From assembly GCF_001279005.1 (NCBI RefSeq), contig NZ_LGCN01000205.1:1-64000 (forward strand): a stretch of DNA of 64,000 bases, written 5' to 3'. The first letter of the stretch is position 1, and the number at the start of each line of letters is the position of its first letter. Both the position numbers and the translations under genes were made by a program. The notes below the pieces were generated by a model, which was given only the letters and a program-made list of their open reading frames with translations, was not told where the DNA came from and ran no database searches. Source of the stretch: Streptomyces caelestis. GTDB lineage: Bacteria; Actinomycetota; Actinomycetes; Streptomycetales; Streptomycetaceae. Shown piece after piece: positions 1-7,003 of the stretch.

Positions 1-623
1 GAGCCGGCGCGGGGAGCGCCGGGGGTGGAGGGGGGTGGAGGGCTCGTGGTCGCCCGCTGGGCGGGGGCGGGGGCGGTGCCGTGGCCCTCGGCGGTGCGGG
101 GCCCTTGACCGGTACCGGGCCCGTCGTCGGCCCCGGCGCGGGAGCCCGCGGCGTCCGTGGCCGGGGTTTCCGGGACGCCCGCCCCGTCGGGCCCACGGCC
201 CGTGAGCCGGGAACGCAGCGACGCCCCGAGGGCACGCGCGGCCGACAGGGGCCCGTCCTCCGGGAGGGCCGCCTCGGACGCCTCCGGCGGGGTGACCTCC
301 GGGACGGCCGGGGGCGCCGGGGGCGCGGGAAGCGTGGGGACGGCCGCTGAGGGGCCGTCGGGGACCGGGTCCGCCTCGGGCTCCGCGGCGGTCGGACGAG
401 CGGCCGGCCGGCCCGGGCCCGCCGGAGCGGCCGGCCGCCCGGGAGCGGCCGAGGTCCCCGGGCCCGCCGGGGTGTCCGCCGGCTCCGTGACCGCCGGGGT
501 CGCCGGTGTGGTGGCGCGGCCCGGCGCGGGTGGGGTGTCCGACCAGCCCAGGTACGCGCCGCAGTTGCCGCAGAAGTCGTCCGCGGGGTCGTTGGGCGCC
601 CCGCACACGGGACATGCGCGCAT
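1..623 (-). CDS. Zinc-ribbon, Pro/Ala-rich protein at the end of the CIS operon (3' part outside window)
   Basis: The N-terminus MRACPVCGAPNDPADDFCGNCG carries two CxxC pairs and forms a zinc ribbon; the rest of the visible 207 residues is low-complexity and rich in Pro, Ala and Gly. The stop codon is not reached, so a folded or membrane domain may follow outside the window. The ATG start lies 3 nt after the stop of the gpI-like baseplate gene, so it belongs to the same operon. The function is not recognisable from this part. A zinc ribbon followed by a long disordered linker would suit a scaffold, adaptor or membrane-tethering role, but that is inference. Confidence 0.8.
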   Translation of the reverse strand, partial: MRACPVCGAPNDPADDFCGNCGAYLGWSDTPPAPGRATTPATPAVTEPADTPAGPGTSAAPGRPAAPAGPGRPAARPTAAEPEADPVPDGPSAAVPTLPAPPAPPAVPEVTPPEASEAALPEDGPLSAARALGASLRSRLTGRGPDGAGVPETPATDAAGSRAGADDGPGTGQGPRTAEGHGTAPAPAQRATTSPPPPSTPGAPRAG

Positions 624-626
624 GCG

Positions 627-1190
627 TCAGTTCCCTTCCTCGGCGGGCGGGCCGGACAGGACCTCCACCCGGAACGCCGTGTGCACCGGACACATGGTCC
701 GGACGATCTCGTGGACCCTGTCCGCGTCCACCGGTGTCCCGCCGGCCGGCCGGACCCGGACCAGCGCCTCGGCGGGCGGCTTCGGCGGCAGGGCGGAGCC
801 GGCGGTGCCCGACCACACCGCGCCGCCGTCGCCGGTCACCTCGGCGTGCGCGCCGAGCGCGAGCCGCAGGGCCTCGACCAGCCCGCGCCGGGTGCCGCGC
901 CACCGGTGCAGGTACACCGCGCGGACGACGGCCTCGCGGCGCACCTCCACCGGCCACCGCGGGTCGTGCGCGGCCCCCACCCAGGACGCCAGCCAGGCCA
1001 GGAAGTCGACCGGCGTCACCCGGGGGTCGAGATAGGCGGGCAGGTTGTCGAGGGTCGAGAACACCGGGGCGAGGACGGTGTCGAGCCCGGCGGTGAACCG
1101 CTGCGCGAAGTCGTCGTCGGCGTACAGCGCGGGCAGTTGCCCGCCGATCGGGTACCTGCTCGGCAGGCCGGGTACCGCCGCGCGGCTCAT
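627..1190 (-). CDS. Phage tail protein, gpI/baseplate-wedge type
   Basis: This 187-aa protein has the pattern of phage P2 gpI-type and eCIS baseplate proteins: YPIGGQLPALYADDDF near the start, then FLAWLASWVGAAHDPRWP and a RGTRRGLVEALRL segment. In related particles such proteins join the baseplate wedge and help attach peripheral parts. The ATG overlaps the stop of the baseplate J gene by 4 nt, which implies translational coupling. Cytoplasmic location is expected because there is no signal peptide. The family call rests on motif pattern and gene order. Confidence 0.88.
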   Translation of the reverse strand: MSRAAVPGLPSRYPIGGQLPALYADDDFAQRFTAGLDTVLAPVFSTLDNLPAYLDPRVTPVDFLAWLASWVGAAHDPRWPVEVRREAVVRAVYLHRWRGTRRGLVEALRLALGAHAEVTGDGGAVWSGTAGSALPPKPPAEALVRVRPAGGTPVDADRVHEIVRTMCPVHTAFRVEVLSGPPAEEGN

Positions 1191-3148
1191 CCCCGGCCCT
1201 CCGCCCCGGCCTCCGTCACGACCACCTGGTGCTGGTACGAGAAGACCAGCGCGCCCGCGGACAGGTCGATGCGGTCCGTCGGGGCGCCGCGGCGGCCGGT
1301 GACGGGGTCGGCGGGGAACAACCGGACCTCCTCGACCAGGGCGTCGCCGGTGGCGCGTTGCAGGACGCCGAAGACCTCGCCGTACTGCACGGGCCGCCCG
1401 AAGGGCCATCCGGTGCCGTCCGGGCCGCCGACCAGCGGGTTGAGGTGGCCGAAGAGCGCGTCGAGCGCGGCGCCGCGGACCCGGTCGGTGTCGCCGGGGG
1501 CCGCCGAGAGCCGGGCCACCACGGTGACGCCCTGGTACACCGGCGGCTCCACGACGAGCCGGGTGCCGATCAGCCGCCGTTCGTCGAGGCTCGCGGTGAT
1601 CGCCGCGAGCACCTGGTCGGAGGGGATCAGCTGCTCGAAGCGCAGCCGGTCGTCCCCCTCGTCGGCCGCCGCGTCCGGCACCACCAGGACCCGTACCGCG
1701 CCGGGTGCGTCCGCGGCCGGCAGGCAGCGCACCCGGCGCACCGAGGGCGCGGCCCGGCGGCTGATGGTCTCGTAGTCCTCGGCGGTCACCGCGCGGTCCT
1801 GCATGCGGAGCGCCTCCGGCGCGCGCCGCCTGGCGTTCTCGACGGTCTCGCCGCCGACGCCTCCGCGCGCCGCCTCCCGGTTGGCGACCCGGGCGACGTA
1901 CGGCACGGAGCTGAGCAGCACGGAGATCGCGCCGCGGGCCACGTTGCCCGCGGGGCCGCCGCCGGTGCGGTAGCGGGCCACCCGTATCCGCGCGCCCTTG
2001 GGCGGCACCGCGCCGCACTGCCGCAGCGTGCCGTCGGGTTCGCGCAGCGCCGGGGGGAAGAGGAACTCGCCGGTGGTGGCGTCCACCCGGACGTGCCGGT
2101 CGGCGGGTCCGGAGCGGCCGAAGTGCTCCACCACCTCCCAGCGCTGCCACCCCTCGTCGGAGGACACCTCCACCACGGGCGGCCCGGCGTCCAGGAGGAC
2201 CGGCGGACGGTCGAGCCGGAAGGTCTGTCCGGCCACGCCCTCCGAGGTGCCGAGCGGCACGTCGGTCACGGTCTCGGCGTGCTCGACGGACATGGTGCCG
2301 CCGACGGTGAACACCGCCGCCTCGCGCACCGTCGGGGACTCCGAGTAGAACGGCTGGCCCGGCTCCGCCTCGGTGACCCGGCAGCGCAGCCAGCCGGCCC
2401 GGGTGCCGCCGATCACCGACGCCGTGTGTCCGGCCGGTACGTGCACGATGATCTCACCGGGCCGGTTCAGACCGCCGGTGGTGTCGGCGCCGGTCTCGCA
2501 CGGCCGCCAGCCGCCGCCGTCCCAGGCCTCCCACACCAGCGGGGGCTGGCGCGGGTCCACGCCGATGCCCTCGACGCGGCTGTCCAGGCGCACCGCGACG
2601 ATGCAGCGCGGCACCGCCGTCGGCAGGCCGAACAGCAGCGCGTCGCCGGGTTCCGGCCTCGTCTGGAAGCAGCGGATGTCGAGGCCGTCGGCGAGCATGC
2701 CGGTCCGGTCGCTCTGCCCGCCGGTCCTCGGCGCGGTGACCAGGCGGATCAACTCGCTGGGCAGGATCCGTAGTTCGTCGGTGGTGGTGAAGACCACGGG
2801 CTCGTCGGACTCGCCGCCGGCGGTGGTCACCTCGGTGCCCGGGGGCAGCGCGACCGTGTCGGGCTGCGGCGCCGAGAGCCAGAAGTCGACGTCGGCGCCG
2901 GCCGCGGTCGGCGGGAACAGGCGGATGCCCAACAGGTCGAGGAACGCGGTGTAGTTCTTGTCCGGGACCCGGTTCAGCCGGTACAGCAGCTGGTCCACGA
3001 GGTAGGCGAACGTCTCGATCAGGGTGACGCCCGGGTCGGAGACGTTGTGGTCGGTCCACTCCGGGGCGCGCTGCCGCACGTACCGCTTCGCCTCGTCGAC
3101 GAGTTGCTGGAACCGCCGGTCGTCCAGGTTCGGGGAGGGCAGGGCCAT
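1187..3148 (-). CDS. Baseplate J / gp6-like wedge protein of the CIS
   Basis: This 653-aa protein starts MALPSPNLDDRRFQQLVDEAK, contains the characteristic VSDPGVTLIETFAYLVDQLLYRLN segment near residue 40 and ends in a baseplate-J type region (NAIDxx-less but with REAARGGVGGETVENARRR around residue 430). Such proteins form the baseplate wedge ring that triggers sheath contraction. It lies between the gp25-like and gpI-like genes, the normal order for phage-tail-like particles. The ATG shares one base with the upstream stop (TGATG). Homology is clear from length, motifs and order. Confidence 0.92.
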   Translation of the reverse strand: MALPSPNLDDRRFQQLVDEAKRYVRQRAPEWTDHNVSDPGVTLIETFAYLVDQLLYRLNRVPDKNYTAFLDLLGIRLFPPTAAGADVDFWLSAPQPDTVALPPGTEVTTAGGESDEPVVFTTTDELRILPSELIRLVTAPRTGGQSDRTGMLADGLDIRCFQTRPEPGDALLFGLPTAVPRCIVAVRLDSRVEGIGVDPRQPPLVWEAWDGGGWRPCETGADTTGGLNRPGEIIVHVPAGHTASVIGGTRAGWLRCRVTEAEPGQPFYSESPTVREAAVFTVGGTMSVEHAETVTDVPLGTSEGVAGQTFRLDRPPVLLDAGPPVVEVSSDEGWQRWEVVEHFGRSGPADRHVRVDATTGEFLFPPALREPDGTLRQCGAVPPKGARIRVARYRTGGGPAGNVARGAISVLLSSVPYVARVANREAARGGVGGETVENARRRAPEALRMQDRAVTAEDYETISRRAAPSVRRVRCLPAADAPGAVRVLVVPDAAADEGDDRLRFEQLIPSDQVLAAITASLDERRLIGTRLVVEPPVYQGVTVVARLSAAPGDTDRVRGAALDALFGHLNPLVGGPDGTGWPFGRPVQYGEVFGVLQRATGDALVEEVRLFPADPVTGRRGAPTDRIDLSAGALVFSYQHQVVVTEAGAEGRG

Positions 3149-3570
3149 CAGTCCGCGCCCGCTTCCTCGGCCCCCTCCTCGGAGGGGATCGTGTAGAAGG
3201 GAAAGACCAGGTTGCGCCGGTCGTTGGTGGATCGCAGGGTGTAGTGCACGTCGATGTAGAGGGTGCCGTCCTCGACCGCGTCGAAGGCGACCACCACGTC
3301 GTCCACCGTGATCCGCGGCTCCCACCGCTCCAGGGCCTCGCGCACCTGCCGCGCGAGGCGCCCGGCGGTGGCGCCGTCGCCGGGGGCGAAGACGTGGTCG
3401 TGGATGCCGCAGCCGAACTCCGGGCGCATGGGACGCTCGCCGGGCGCGGTGCCGAGCACCAGCCGGATCGCCTCCTCGACCTCCCGTTCCCGTTCGACCA
3501 GGGCGATCCCGCCGGTGGGCCCGACCCGCAACGGGAACCCCCAGCCGCGGCCGATGAACCGCTCGCTCAC
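3148..3570 (-). CDS. gp25/gpW-like baseplate protein
   Basis: This 140-aa protein has the gpW/gp25 layout: FPLRVGPTGGIALVEREREVEEAIRLVLGT, then GERPMRPEFGCGIHDHVF. The gp25 family is the most conserved baseplate component; it binds the sheath-initiating end of the baseplate. The chosen start is a GTG overlapping the PAAR gene stop (GTGA). An in-frame upstream ATG would add 18 Arg-rich residues that overlap the PAAR gene and look spurious. Confidence 0.9.
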   Translation of the reverse strand: MSERFIGRGWGFPLRVGPTGGIALVEREREVEEAIRLVLGTAPGERPMRPEFGCGIHDHVFAPGDGATAGRLARQVREALERWEPRITVDDVVVAFDAVEDGTLYIDVHYTLRSTNDRRNLVFPFYTIPSEEGAEEAGAD

Positions 3571-3887
3571 ACCGCACCGCCGATCACGACGTTCACGGCG
3601 CCGGGCAGGACCGTCGCGCCGCACGCGGTCCGGTCACGCGCCCGGGCGGCCGGCAGTCCGCCGATGAGGACCTGTCCCGAGGCGATCCCGGCCGGGTTGG
3701 GCATGATCACGTTGGCCGGGCCCATGACCGCGTGCTGGGGCATCGCGCAGACGTGCAGGCTGCCCGTGACGGCGGCGGGGCGGCCGCCGATCAGGACGGT
3801 CGCCACCGCCCGTGCGGCGGCGGGCGGCGGGGTGGTGATCCGGCCGCCGTGGTCGGTGGGGTCACCGGTACGGGCTGCGGCTGGCAT
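3567..3887 (-). CDS. PAAR-type spike tip protein
   Basis: This 106-aa protein shows the PAAR pattern: alternating small hydrophobic residues, GDPTDHGG, VLIGGRPAAVTGS, VMGPANVI and the paired VLIGGLPAARARD. PAAR proteins form the sharp, usually metal-binding cone on the VgrG spike and may carry cargo. There is no C-terminal toxin extension. A GAGGAG ribosome-binding site lies 6-8 nt before the ATG. It sits 40 nt downstream of vgrG, and its stop overlaps the gp25 start. Confidence 0.9.
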   Translation of the reverse strand: MPAAARTGDPTDHGGRITTPPPAAARAVATVLIGGRPAAVTGSLHVCAMPQHAVMGPANVIMPNPAGIASGQVLIGGLPAARARDRTACGATVLPGAVNVVIGGAV

Positions 3888-3927
3888 GCGGCACTCCTCG
3901 GAGGACGTCGGGGGCGGCGGGCGGGGG

Positions 3928-5757
3928 TCAGTTGATGCGGATGAGCTTGGCCTTCAGGACGCCGAGCAGACCGCCGTCGACGGTGACGCCCGAGCTGCCG
4001 GTGACGTTCACGTCACGGCCGCCGATCCGCACGCCGGCCCGGCCCTGGATGTCCACGTTCCGGCCCGACACGCTCACGTCGCCCTCTCCCGCGTCCAGGG
4101 TGATGCCCTGCTGGTCGAGCACGACGGAGCTGAGGGGCTGCCGGGCCCCGCCCCTGCCGGAGTGCACCGTCAGCTCGATCCGGTCCCGGCGGTCGTCGAG
4201 GAACACCTCCAGGCGTTCGTCGGCGGTCATCAGCCGCACCCCCGAACGGCCGGGCGCCCGCGCGTCCAGCAGCTCCACCCGGTGCCCCGAACGCGACACG
4301 AAGGAACGGCGGTTGACCTTCCCGGTGGTGCCGTCGACCAGCGGCACGTCGTGCGGCGAGGGCTCGTCCACGCCGTTGTAGAGCCCCCCGATGACGTACG
4401 GGCTGTCCAGCAGGCCCTGTTCGAAGCCGACCAGGACCTCGTCGTTGACCTCGGGGCTCACCACGCCCCCGCCGCCCCTGCCGCCCCACTGCACGGTGCG
4501 CACCCAGTCGGTGACGTAGGTGTCGTCCAGCCAGGGGAACCTCAGTCTCACGGCGCCGCTCTCGGCGCCGCCCGGCTCCCGTACGTCGGTCACCACGCCG
4601 ATCGCCAGACCGGGGATGCGCGGGCCGCGGGAGGGCGCGTCGGCGCCGGTGACCAGACCGGTCGGGGAGCGGTCCGGGCCGGCGCTCACCCACACCGTCG
4701 TGCGGTACCCGCCGTGCGGTTCGAGGACGTGCTGGACCGCCGTCGCCGTGTACTTCCCGCTGAAGGCCTGCCCGACGTTGCCGAGCGCCACGGGCTTGCC
4801 CGCCCGCAGCTTCGGGTTGCCCTCGACCAGCGCCTCCAGCTCGCCGAATCCCGCGCTCACCTGGCCGGCCACCGCGTCCGCGACCGCCCTGGTCTCGGCC
4901 TGGGTGCGGTACGGGGTGTCGGCGACCGTCAGCTTCGACGTGCCGAACCGGGCGGCGAACGCCGGGCTCAGCCCCGGCAGCACCGTGTCGCTGTCCACCG
5001 AGGACCGGCCGGCCACCAGCGGCCGCTTCGTGGTGACGTCCCAGCCGCGCACCTCCACCCGCTGCGCCCCGTCCGCGGCCGACAGGGAGGCCCGCAGCGC
5101 CAGCAGGTTCCGCCCGTACTCCAGCACCATCGGGTTCCGGGTGGCCGACGTGGACGGCGCGGGCGCGCCGGACGCCTTCTCCGGCCGGGTGAACTGGAGC
5201 AGCCCCCGGTCGTCGACGCGCACCTGCGCGCCGCTCTCGGCGGCCAGGAATCGAAGAAAGTCCCAGTCGGACACGTTCGCCTGCGACAGCTGCTTGTAGG
5301 TGACCGGCGCGGCCTGCACGGTGCCGCAGGCCAGACCCGCCCCGGCGGCCACCTTGCGGACGATGGCCGCCGCCGTCATGTTCCGGTACGCCACCACCTT
5401 CCGGCCGCGCTGGAGGCGGTGCGCCTTGGAGTAGGCGCGCACCACCGTGAACGAGCCGGTGCGGTCCCGGTCCAGCTCCAGGGCCGTCACCTCGCCGTCG
5501 AACAGCCGCTCGCGGGCCTGTCCGGACACGGTCACCACCGACACCTTCAGCGGGGTGCCGATGGTGATGCCGGTCTTCCGGAGGAACTCGTGGTCGGGGT
5601 CGCGGAAGGTGAGCACCGCCGCGTCCGGCAGGCCCACGTTCTCGTCCACCACGCAGCTCACCAGCTGGGCGGCCCAGACCGGCGGGAGTTCGGCGGGCGT
5701 CTCCACGACCGGGTCCGCCGCGAAGGACCGGCCGCCCCGTTCCACGGCAGTGCTCAC
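3928..5757 (-). CDS. VgrG / gp27-gp5-like spike protein
   Basis: This 609-aa protein fits the fused gp27-gp5 spike architecture. An N-terminal gp27-like half ends near residue 340, an OB-fold follows around residues 375-460 (GVVTDVREPGG, VRLRFPWLDDTYVTDWVR, GDEVLVGF-like EVNDEVLVGFEQG, then YVIGGLYNG), and a short beta-helix forms the tail. No effector domain follows, so cargo must come from another gene. The GTG start overlaps the upstream LysM gene stop (GTGA). With PAAR it forms the central spike. Confidence 0.92.
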   Translation of the reverse strand: MSTAVERGGRSFAADPVVETPAELPPVWAAQLVSCVVDENVGLPDAAVLTFRDPDHEFLRKTGITIGTPLKVSVVTVSGQARERLFDGEVTALELDRDRTGSFTVVRAYSKAHRLQRGRKVVAYRNMTAAAIVRKVAAGAGLACGTVQAAPVTYKQLSQANVSDWDFLRFLAAESGAQVRVDDRGLLQFTRPEKASGAPAPSTSATRNPMVLEYGRNLLALRASLSAADGAQRVEVRGWDVTTKRPLVAGRSSVDSDTVLPGLSPAFAARFGTSKLTVADTPYRTQAETRAVADAVAGQVSAGFGELEALVEGNPKLRAGKPVALGNVGQAFSGKYTATAVQHVLEPHGGYRTTVWVSAGPDRSPTGLVTGADAPSRGPRIPGLAIGVVTDVREPGGAESGAVRLRFPWLDDTYVTDWVRTVQWGGRGGGGVVSPEVNDEVLVGFEQGLLDSPYVIGGLYNGVDEPSPHDVPLVDGTTGKVNRRSFVSRSGHRVELLDARAPGRSGVRLMTADERLEVFLDDRRDRIELTVHSGRGGARQPLSSVVLDQQGITLDAGEGDVSVSGRNVDIQGRAGVRIGGRDVNVTGSSGVTVDGGLLGVLKAKLIRIN

Positions 5758-6476
5758 CGCTCCTCCTCACCGTCCGTGTCCCGCAGCCCCGGCACCACCA
5801 GTTCGGCGCCGGGCACCAGGGCCATCGGGTCGTCGATCCCGTTCGCCTCCGCGATGACCCGCCAGGCCGTCGCGTCGCCGTACTCCCGCCAGGCCAGCAG
5901 GGCCAGGCTGTCGCCCGCCACGACGGTGTGCGTGCTGCGGGCGGTGCGGGCGCCGGAGGTCGGGTTCTGGCCCGGCGGGTCGACGCTCGCCTCCTCGATC
6001 GACAGCCGGCAGGTGGCCCGCAGCGGTTTCCCGTCCACGTCGAACAGCGTGTAGGAGACCGACAGGCTGGAGAGCACCCCGTCGAACGAGGTCGTGCGCG
6101 CGGTGCCCCACTCGAACCGCACCCACGGGCTGGCCGGCTTCTTGCGGTCGAGGCTCGCCGGGGTCGGCACGCACGCCTTCATCAGCTTCTCCACCGCCTG
6201 CTCCACGGAGTCGTCGTGCCTGGCGGTGGCGTCCAGGAACACTTCGAGGCTCAGCGTGCGCGGGCCGCTGCCGACGAACTCGGGCAGCGCCGACTGCCCC
6301 GCCATCCGGGACGGGGTGCGCCGCCACTCGGTGGTCTTCCGCAGCTCCAGGCTGTTGGGGTTGAACTGGAGGTCCAGCCGCGCGATCGTCCCGCCCGGCT
6401 TCGCGCCGACGGAGGCCGGGGGCTCCTTCAGCGTCAGCTGGGCCCTGGCCCGACTGGAGCGGAACATCGTGGACAC
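5754..6476 (-). CDS. LysM-containing tail assembly protein
   Basis: This 240-aa protein has an N-terminal beta-rich domain (LDLQFNPNSLELRKTTEW, typical of eCIS/phage gp53-like proteins) and a C-terminal LysM module (HTVVAGDSLALLAWREYGDATAWRVIAEAN, then GAELVVPG). In CIS particles this protein connects the tube start to the hub; LysM here is structural rather than proof of wall binding. An AAGGAAG motif 7-8 nt upstream supports the GTG start over the internal ATG at codon 4. Its stop overlaps the vgrG start. Confidence 0.88.
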   Translation of the reverse strand: MSTMFRSSRARAQLTLKEPPASVGAKPGGTIARLDLQFNPNSLELRKTTEWRRTPSRMAGQSALPEFVGSGPRTLSLEVFLDATARHDDSVEQAVEKLMKACVPTPASLDRKKPASPWVRFEWGTARTTSFDGVLSSLSVSYTLFDVDGKPLRATCRLSIEEASVDPPGQNPTSGARTARSTHTVVAGDSLALLAWREYGDATAWRVIAEANGIDDPMALVPGAELVVPGLRDTDGEEER

Positions 6477-6542
6477 GCCGGGTCTTCCTTTCCGGGTCGG
6501 GTGCGGGGGGTGTGAGGGGGTGCGGGACGGCGGCGGGCCGGG

Positions 6543-6968
6543 TCAGGAGGGGCGCAGACCCTCGTGGGCGATCTCCAGGGTCTCCACCGCCGCCTGCGAT
6601 TCGTTGGGGTCGAAGGACGGGCCCTGCCAGCGCACCGGCACGATCCCGAACACCTGCCAGCCGATGATCCGGCTGAGGTTCGGCTTCAGCGCCACGATCT
6701 CGCCGTCCTTGGGTTCCACCCGCTTCAGCGTCTCGTCCAGCCAGCGGCCGATCTTCGCCGTGTCGGCGGTGACCGGCCGGGTGAGCGTGATGTTCGACCA
6801 GGTCACGCGGCCGGGCAGCTGCCAGGCGAAGCCGTTGTTGCCGCCCTCCGCGTAGCTCTCGATCTCCACCTCGGCGCCCATGCCGGAGCAGGTGTTGAAG
6901 GCGCCCAGGTCGTTGCCGCCGATCGTGAGCCGGAAGAACACGCTGCTCGCGAAGATGTTGTCCGTCAT
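6543..6968 (-). CDS. CIS tail tube protein 2 (gp19/Hcp-like)
   Basis: This 141-aa protein carries the T4 gp19/Hcp-like tube fold pattern: FFRLTIGGNDLGAFNTCSGMGAEVEIESYAEGG, then LTRPVTADTAKIGRWL and a PVRWQGPSFDPNESQAAVETLEIAHEG tail. It is the smaller of two tube proteins in this locus; phage-tail-like systems normally have a main tube protein and one or more baseplate-adaptor tube proteins. The start is the last of three ATGs created by an 11-bp tandem repeat, because the first two lead to stops after four codons. Confidence 0.92.
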   Translation of the reverse strand: MTDNIFASSVFFRLTIGGNDLGAFNTCSGMGAEVEIESYAEGGNNGFAWQLPGRVTWSNITLTRPVTADTAKIGRWLDETLKRVEPKDGEIVALKPNLSRIIGWQVFGIVPVRWQGPSFDPNESQAAVETLEIAHEGLRPS

Positions 6969-6998
6969 CCGTCCGTCATCCGTCCGTCATCCGTTCCG
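6966..6998 (-). repeat. Three tandem 11-bp repeats creating chained ATG starts
   Basis: On the minus strand the 11-bp unit ATGACGGACGG occurs three times (the outermost copy begins ATG at 6990, then 6979 and 6968). Because 11 is not a multiple of 3, the first two ATGs each open a four-codon reading frame (M-T-D-G) whose TGA overlaps the next ATG. The third ATG starts tube protein 2. This could tune translation of the tube gene or reflect slippage at the gene start. Confidence 0.75.
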
Positions 6999-7003
6999 TG
7001 CCC

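Noticed and set aside
3928..5757. VgrG as an evolved effector with a C-terminal toxin
   Set aside because: The protein ends in short beta-helix strands (VTVDGGLLGVLKAKLIRIN) with no extra domain.
3244..6054. Long plus-strand reading frame opposite the PAAR, VgrG and LysM genes
   Set aside because: It runs antisense to clearly homologous tail genes and has His/Arg/Ala-rich composition typical of the complement of high-GC codons.
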